A DNA stretch of 64,000 bases from assembly GCF_026262505.1 (NCBI RefSeq), contig NC_067204.1, forward strand, positions 11,860,522-11,924,521, written 5' to 3'. How positions within the stretch are numbered: position 1 is the stretch's first letter; every line of letters begins with the position of its first letter. A program made the position numbers and the translations under genes. Source of the stretch: Trichomonas vaginalis G3. Its lineage: Eukaryota > Parabasalia > Trichomonadida > Trichomonadidae. Of the stretch, positions 60,406 to 64,000 are shown in pieces. Below the pieces are notes generated by a model. It was not told where the DNA came from. It did not search any database and worked only from the letters and a program-made list of their open reading frames with translations.

Positions 60406-61248
60406 TTACATTAACAAAGCTTTCTTTTTATTTTATTTTTATTGAAATAAAAACATTATTATTTGATTTAAATTTACTTTTAATTTCATGAAATTTTAAT
60501 ACCAATGACTAACTCTTTAGAAGTCAATAAAATTAAACCACTTTTCCTTCGTAAAGTCCCTTTTTCAAAGTCGTGATAGTGATTCACTCAAAATTGAGGC
60601 AGCAAAACTTTATTTACGTAGGAAAGTGGATTTATTGAATCTCATTAATGTCTAAATTTTAATTTCAGTTGTTGATTTGTGCTATATTATTGTTTGTTTG
60701 TGATCTGTAGAAAATTGAAATCAAATATTTCTCAATGATGCAATATTACTCAAGAACAAGAGAATCAGATTTAGGATTATTGCATCCCGGAACTTTTGCG
60801 AGGTTTGAGCCCAACAACCCTTGTATAATGATGTGATTTAACACAGATTTTTTCCATAAATATTTATAATTAATTCAATATTTCAAGTCCTGTGAGACAC
60901 TGTACAAAAAGAGATCTATTATGTCATGAACTATGTGAAAACTATATTGAAATTTCAAAAAAAAAAAATTCATTCGAAAACAGCAATAGTAATTCTTGTT
61001 ATTTTTTTAGGTTCCTGAGTCGATAGATAACATTTTATAAGGAAAGTATATCTGAAAATATAAACAAAAAAAATGAAAGTTAGATAACATTTTATATCAA
61101 CAAACGAGTAACTAAATATGAAGTAAAGCTTACATTAATAATACAAAAGTCAAGAAGAACGGTCCAGATATCAATATTCATTGTTATTTAGATATTATTA
61201 AATCTATTTGCAGAATCAATGAAATCTGGATTATTTTGTATAGGAGTA
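60406..61248. other. Intergenic region between convergent genes
   Basis: About 840 bp of AT-rich sequence. A 14-base string (GCCCAACAACCCTT at 60809) is shared in inverse with 46139-46152. No gene is recognised. Confidence 0.45.
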
Positions 61249-61800
61249 TTAAATATCAATTGCTAAACAATTGAAATCGAATTGGAAATTAGTTCTTCTA
61301 CGAATATACCAATTTTCTGCTGAGCTGTGATCGAAGTAGTCATAATCTGCGATTTCATATTCCTTAGTAACTGTTTTAGGCTGAGAAACCCTCTTGAACC
61401 ATGTTTGGAATTTAGCATGATACCTCCAGCCTCTTGCCTTTAATTCTTTGGCAGCAAAAAGCTGCTGTGATGTGCCAGGGAAATAGAAGAAGATGTAGAG
61501 TAATGTTGAGAGATCGAAGCGTCTGAAAAATTCTGGTTGGAGAATTTTTTGATTTGGTTCTTGAGGATATTCTGGAAGTGTTTGAACAGAAGTTTGAGGT
61601 TCATAATTGCAAAATACTTGTGGTACGTCTGGAAGTGTGTCAAGTGAAGCAAAAAGTGCATTTGAAAATTCGTGAACAGGAATTTCAGTTTGAAGCAATT
61701 GATCTGGTTGTTGCAACTCAATTGGAAGGAATTTTTGGCTAGATGCTGTTTGGGATTTTTGGCTTGGTTTATTTCCAACAGATTGAGATCGAATACTCAT
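61249..61800 (-). CDS. Minimal NOT2/3/5-domain (CCR4-NOT) protein
   Basis: This 183-residue protein has a disordered Gln/Ser-rich N-terminus followed at about residues 90-183 by a NOT box: QPEFFRRFDLSTLLYIFFYF, PGTSQQLFAAKELKARGW, YHAKFQTWFKRVSQPK, and EYEIADYDYFD followed by RRRTNFQFDFNCLA. This is the C-terminal dimerisation domain of CNOT2/CNOT3 (NOT2, NOT3, NOT5), part of the CCR4-NOT mRNA deadenylase complex. The motifs WFKR and YFD are closest to NOT3/5. Full-size NOT3 proteins also have a long N-terminal coiled coil, which is absent here. GTGACAAAATG precedes the start. Confidence 0.88.
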   Translation of the reverse strand: MSIRSQSVGNKPSQKSQTASSQKFLPIELQQPDQLLQTEIPVHEFSNALFASLDTLPDVPQVFCNYEPQTSVQTLPEYPQEPNQKILQPEFFRRFDLSTLLYIFFYFPGTSQQLFAAKELKARGWRYHAKFQTWFKRVSQPKTVTKEYEIADYDYFDHSSAENWYIRRRTNFQFDFNCLAIDI

Positions 61801-62225
61801 TTTGTCACTTTTTTATTTCGAATTCTTTCTTACTTCTCATATATAAGCATAATATGATTGAAATAATAAGTCATTGAATTCCGGTTTTTTTTATCTATGA
61901 TCATTGAGAAAATTAGTAATCTGCTTTGAATTGATTCGAGTACGTTCAAAAGGAATAAATCATATATGCTTATCATGAAAATGTGAATAAATAAGAAGGA
62001 AATTATATATATGATAAGTAAAAGTTGTATAATTATCTTCATATTGTGCTACGAAGATATGAATTGTCAATATCCTCTTATATCTTTGTTTCAAGCTATA
62101 AATAAGAGTTGTACATTCTAAAAATACTGCTTCTTCTTCCTATTATGCATAATCAAGATGAAAAAGTTAATCAACTTCATAATTAATAAAAAAAAAGTTC
62201 TTTATTCTATAAATATATATAAACT
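61801..62225. other. Intergenic spacer
   Basis: About 425 bp, very AT-rich. It carries the promoter of the NOT-box gene on its left side; nothing else is recognised. Confidence 0.45.
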
Positions 62226-64000
62226 CTATTGTTCATTATTAGATACATCTATTTGTATACCTAATGTATTAGCTAGATTTATAGCTAACTCTTGAACCTC
62301 TTTTGCAGGAGCTTCATTCACAACAACATTAAAGAATTCGATTAATTTTCCATCAGAAGCAACATTTTTCATATTTTCTGGAGCTATTTTAATCAAGCAT
62401 TCTATTAACTTTAAAGTATCAATAGCCAATCTCTGAGACATCTCCAATACACCAATATTAAACTGTATAATTGCCAAAGAAGCAGCAATTGTATCATCAC
62501 TTGGATTGATTTCATTGATAGTAATCATTGAATCAGCGAGAGATTCTCCGATTTCTCTTCTGTTTTTGTCTTCATACAACAGTTTGTCAACAGATTCAAT
62601 TGCTGTGAAGACAACGTTGACGAATCTATCAAAGAAAAGCATCATCTCGTTCTGGTGATACTTGAACAAATTGTTTATTGCGTCGAAAGCTTCTGGTTTG
62701 GATTCAGGTTCACTTTGAACAGAAGAAAGAATACGCAATAAATTAGAACCAATTTGTCCAACGTAATTCTCGAGATTGACAGGAATTTTCGATATATAAA
62801 AAGTAATTGAAGAAAGAGCCAAAGATTGATGAACTCTTTCAGCCAATTCATCTGTATAATTAAGTATTACATTCATTGTTGATGGCAATAGCTTGGAAGT
62901 GCCTTCAGCAAATGTACAAGCAGCCATGCATTGAATTGCTTCGGGAATGTCAAATTTTTCATAACATTCTTTCGCAATTTTGTACAAAGGAATGGAAAAT
63001 GGTCTTGAATCAGGCATTCCTGTTATCAAACTCTCTTTAGCAATAACTAACGCAATTGCTGCGAGCTGTTCTTTGTTTTCTTCCAGGGCAAGTGAAGCTA
63101 GAGCTGATGCATCTGCTAAATAAGGTGATGACCATTCGCTGCTCCCAAATTTGTTCAAAATTGTATAAGCACAATTTAATGAACCAACGGTTTTGAGATT
63201 ATATAGTTCTTGGAACAATTCGGAGTGATTCTCAAAACTTGGCAATGAACAAATGGACTCAATAAGTTCACCGGCGGCTTGAGAAATCTCCGTTGTTTCA
63301 GATGAACACAAGTTTAATAAGTCTTCTGATAAAAGTGAAGTCAAAGTTTCATCAGAAGTTAATTTGACAATTGATGTCAACAAATTCAATGCTGCGTATT
63401 GAATGCGTTGGTTTTCGCTGCCTGCAAAACTAACAGCTGCTTCAAGGCACTCAGGAAGTATCGATTCGTCTGCTTGCATCTCGAGAATTGCGTTCATAAT
63501 TCGCAAGGAAACTTCGATTTCTGGTTCTGATGAAGAAATTCCGTTTTGAACGAATTCCCAGATTGCAGGAAGTTTCTCGCTGATTACTGATGAGTTCATG
63601 ATCAAATTAAGTAAACATGCAAGTGCTGTATCGAATATTTCGTTGGTTTCAACAAATTCAGTGTCAATTGACAAAGAAATAGCGAGTAATGGCTGAAGAA
63701 GGCTGTCAAACCTGTTGTATGCGATCTGTAGACAACTTTCGCCTTCTGTTTCTGCTTCTGCCAAGATAATTTCATCCATTATCGAAATTGCACGCCAGGA
63801 AACTTCAGCATCATCAGATGAGATCAATTGGACAATGAAGTCGATGAGTTCTGATGCAATGGAAAGCCACTGATACCATTCCTGGCAGAGACTTAACCAA
63901 AAATCTAAAGATGGCTGTAAAAGTTCATCAATTTGAGTAAACTGAATGAGAGATTGTAAGAGACGAATAAATTCTGGCTGTTCGATAGTGAAAATTGTTT
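62226..64000 (-). CDS. HEAT-repeat karyopherin-like protein, 5' end outside window
   Basis: The frame is open from the right edge of the window to its stop at 62226, giving at least 591 C-terminal residues; the start lies beyond 64000. The visible part is a string of helical HEAT/ARM repeats (FDSLLQPLLAISLSIDTEFV, IQYAALNLLTSIVKLTSDE, LAERVHQSLALSSITFYISK). Near the right edge, SSDDAEVSWRAISIMDEI resembles repeats of the transportin/exportin group of importin-beta family nuclear transport receptors. The end (LANTLGIQIDVSNNEQ) is not diagnostic. Another large HEAT protein is possible. The codon at 63827 is TTG, not a start. Confidence 0.6.
   Translation of the reverse strand, partial: TIFTIEQPEFIRLLQSLIQFTQIDELLQPSLDFWLSLCQEWYQWLSIASELIDFIVQLISSDDAEVSWRAISIMDEIILAEAETEGESCLQIAYNRFDSLLQPLLAISLSIDTEFVETNEIFDTALACLLNLIMNSSVISEKLPAIWEFVQNGISSSEPEIEVSLRIMNAILEMQADESILPECLEAAVSFAGSENQRIQYAALNLLTSIVKLTSDETLTSLLSEDLLNLCSSETTEISQAAGELIESICSLPSFENHSELFQELYNLKTVGSLNCAYTILNKFGSSEWSSPYLADASALASLALEENKEQLAAIALVIAKESLITGMPDSRPFSIPLYKIAKECYEKFDIPEAIQCMAACTFAEGTSKLLPSTMNVILNYTDELAERVHQSLALSSITFYISKIPVNLENYVGQIGSNLLRILSSVQSEPESKPEAFDAINNLFKYHQNEMMLFFDRFVNVVFTAIESVDKLLYEDKNRREIGESLADSMITINEINPSDDTIAASLAIIQFNIGVLEMSQRLAIDTLKLIECLIKIAPENMKNVASDGKLIEFFNVVVNEAPAKEVQELAINLANTLGIQIDVSNNEQ

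Noticed and set aside
46139-60822. Shared 14-base string AAGGGTTGTTGGGC (46139-46152) in inverse orientation at 60809-60822
   Set aside because: Too short to exceed chance matching within 64 kb, and no further similarity flanks either copy.
1-64000. Spliceosomal introns of the trichomonad type (GTATGT with an ACTAACACACAG 3' end)
   Set aside because: None noticed on reading, and no gene needs one to close its frame. A full pattern search was not possible.
1-64000. Polinton/Maverick or retrovirus-like copies
   Set aside because: No capsid, integrase, polymerase B or reverse transcriptase-like coding was seen, and all three mobile elements have short ends and duplications of plain DNA transposons.

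Overview
The window looks like nuclear DNA of a parabasalid protist, most probably Trichomonas vaginalis. The evidence is AT-rich sequence with compact, intronless genes; a large ankyrin family with the DUF3447-type N-terminal block and 'SHGANINEKD' repeats; BspA-like 23-residue leucine-rich repeat proteins; and stop codons that run into TAAA-type polyadenylation signals. Flagellar, CCR4-NOT and class I HDAC genes show that it is eukaryotic. Species is inferred from family resemblance only. I saw no rRNA, no CRISPR, and no Polinton or retrovirus-like element.

Layout. 1-6.2 kb holds two ankyrin/DUF3447 genes, the second with a frameshifted tail. 6.4-14.1 kb holds a Pro/Gln/Asn repeat protein, an LRR protein with a FERM-like part, a helical protein and a coiled-coil protein. 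14.6-23.3 kb holds ribosomal protein S16, a degenerate CDF-type membrane protein, a small coiled coil, a Cys-repeat metallothionein-like protein, a neurochondrin-like protein, a radial spoke head 4/6 protein and a YbaK-type deacylase. 23.8-27.2 kb is a long coiled coil. 27.8-29.5 kb is an ankyrin gene lacking an ATG at the family's usual start. A bromodomain gene and a dolichol kinase gene then diverge across only 45 bp. 32.7-33.9 kb carries a TA-flanked inverted-repeat transposon relic. 34.1-40.7 kb holds two BspA-like genes flanking an ankyrin gene that is split by a 1.2 kb Mutator-like insertion. 40.9-45.9 kb holds a Ser-rich protein, a SAS-6-like protein and a class I HDAC. 45.9-49.8 kb is non-coding and contains one inverted-repeat transposon nested inside another. 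49.8-60.4 kb holds a tail-anchored CS/Sel1-repeat protein and a 2983-residue RNF213-like AAA+ giant. The last genes are a minimal NOT-box protein and a HEAT-repeat karyopherin-like gene running off the right edge.

Most genes are unrelated housekeeping or cytoskeletal functions, and there are no operons. The more unusual material is the RNF213-like ATPase with a novel N-terminal repeat, the 51-cysteine repeat protein, and three distinct DNA-transposon insertions with readable target-site duplications. Several likely starts lie inside a longer open frame and were set at the first ATG supported by homology or promoter context.
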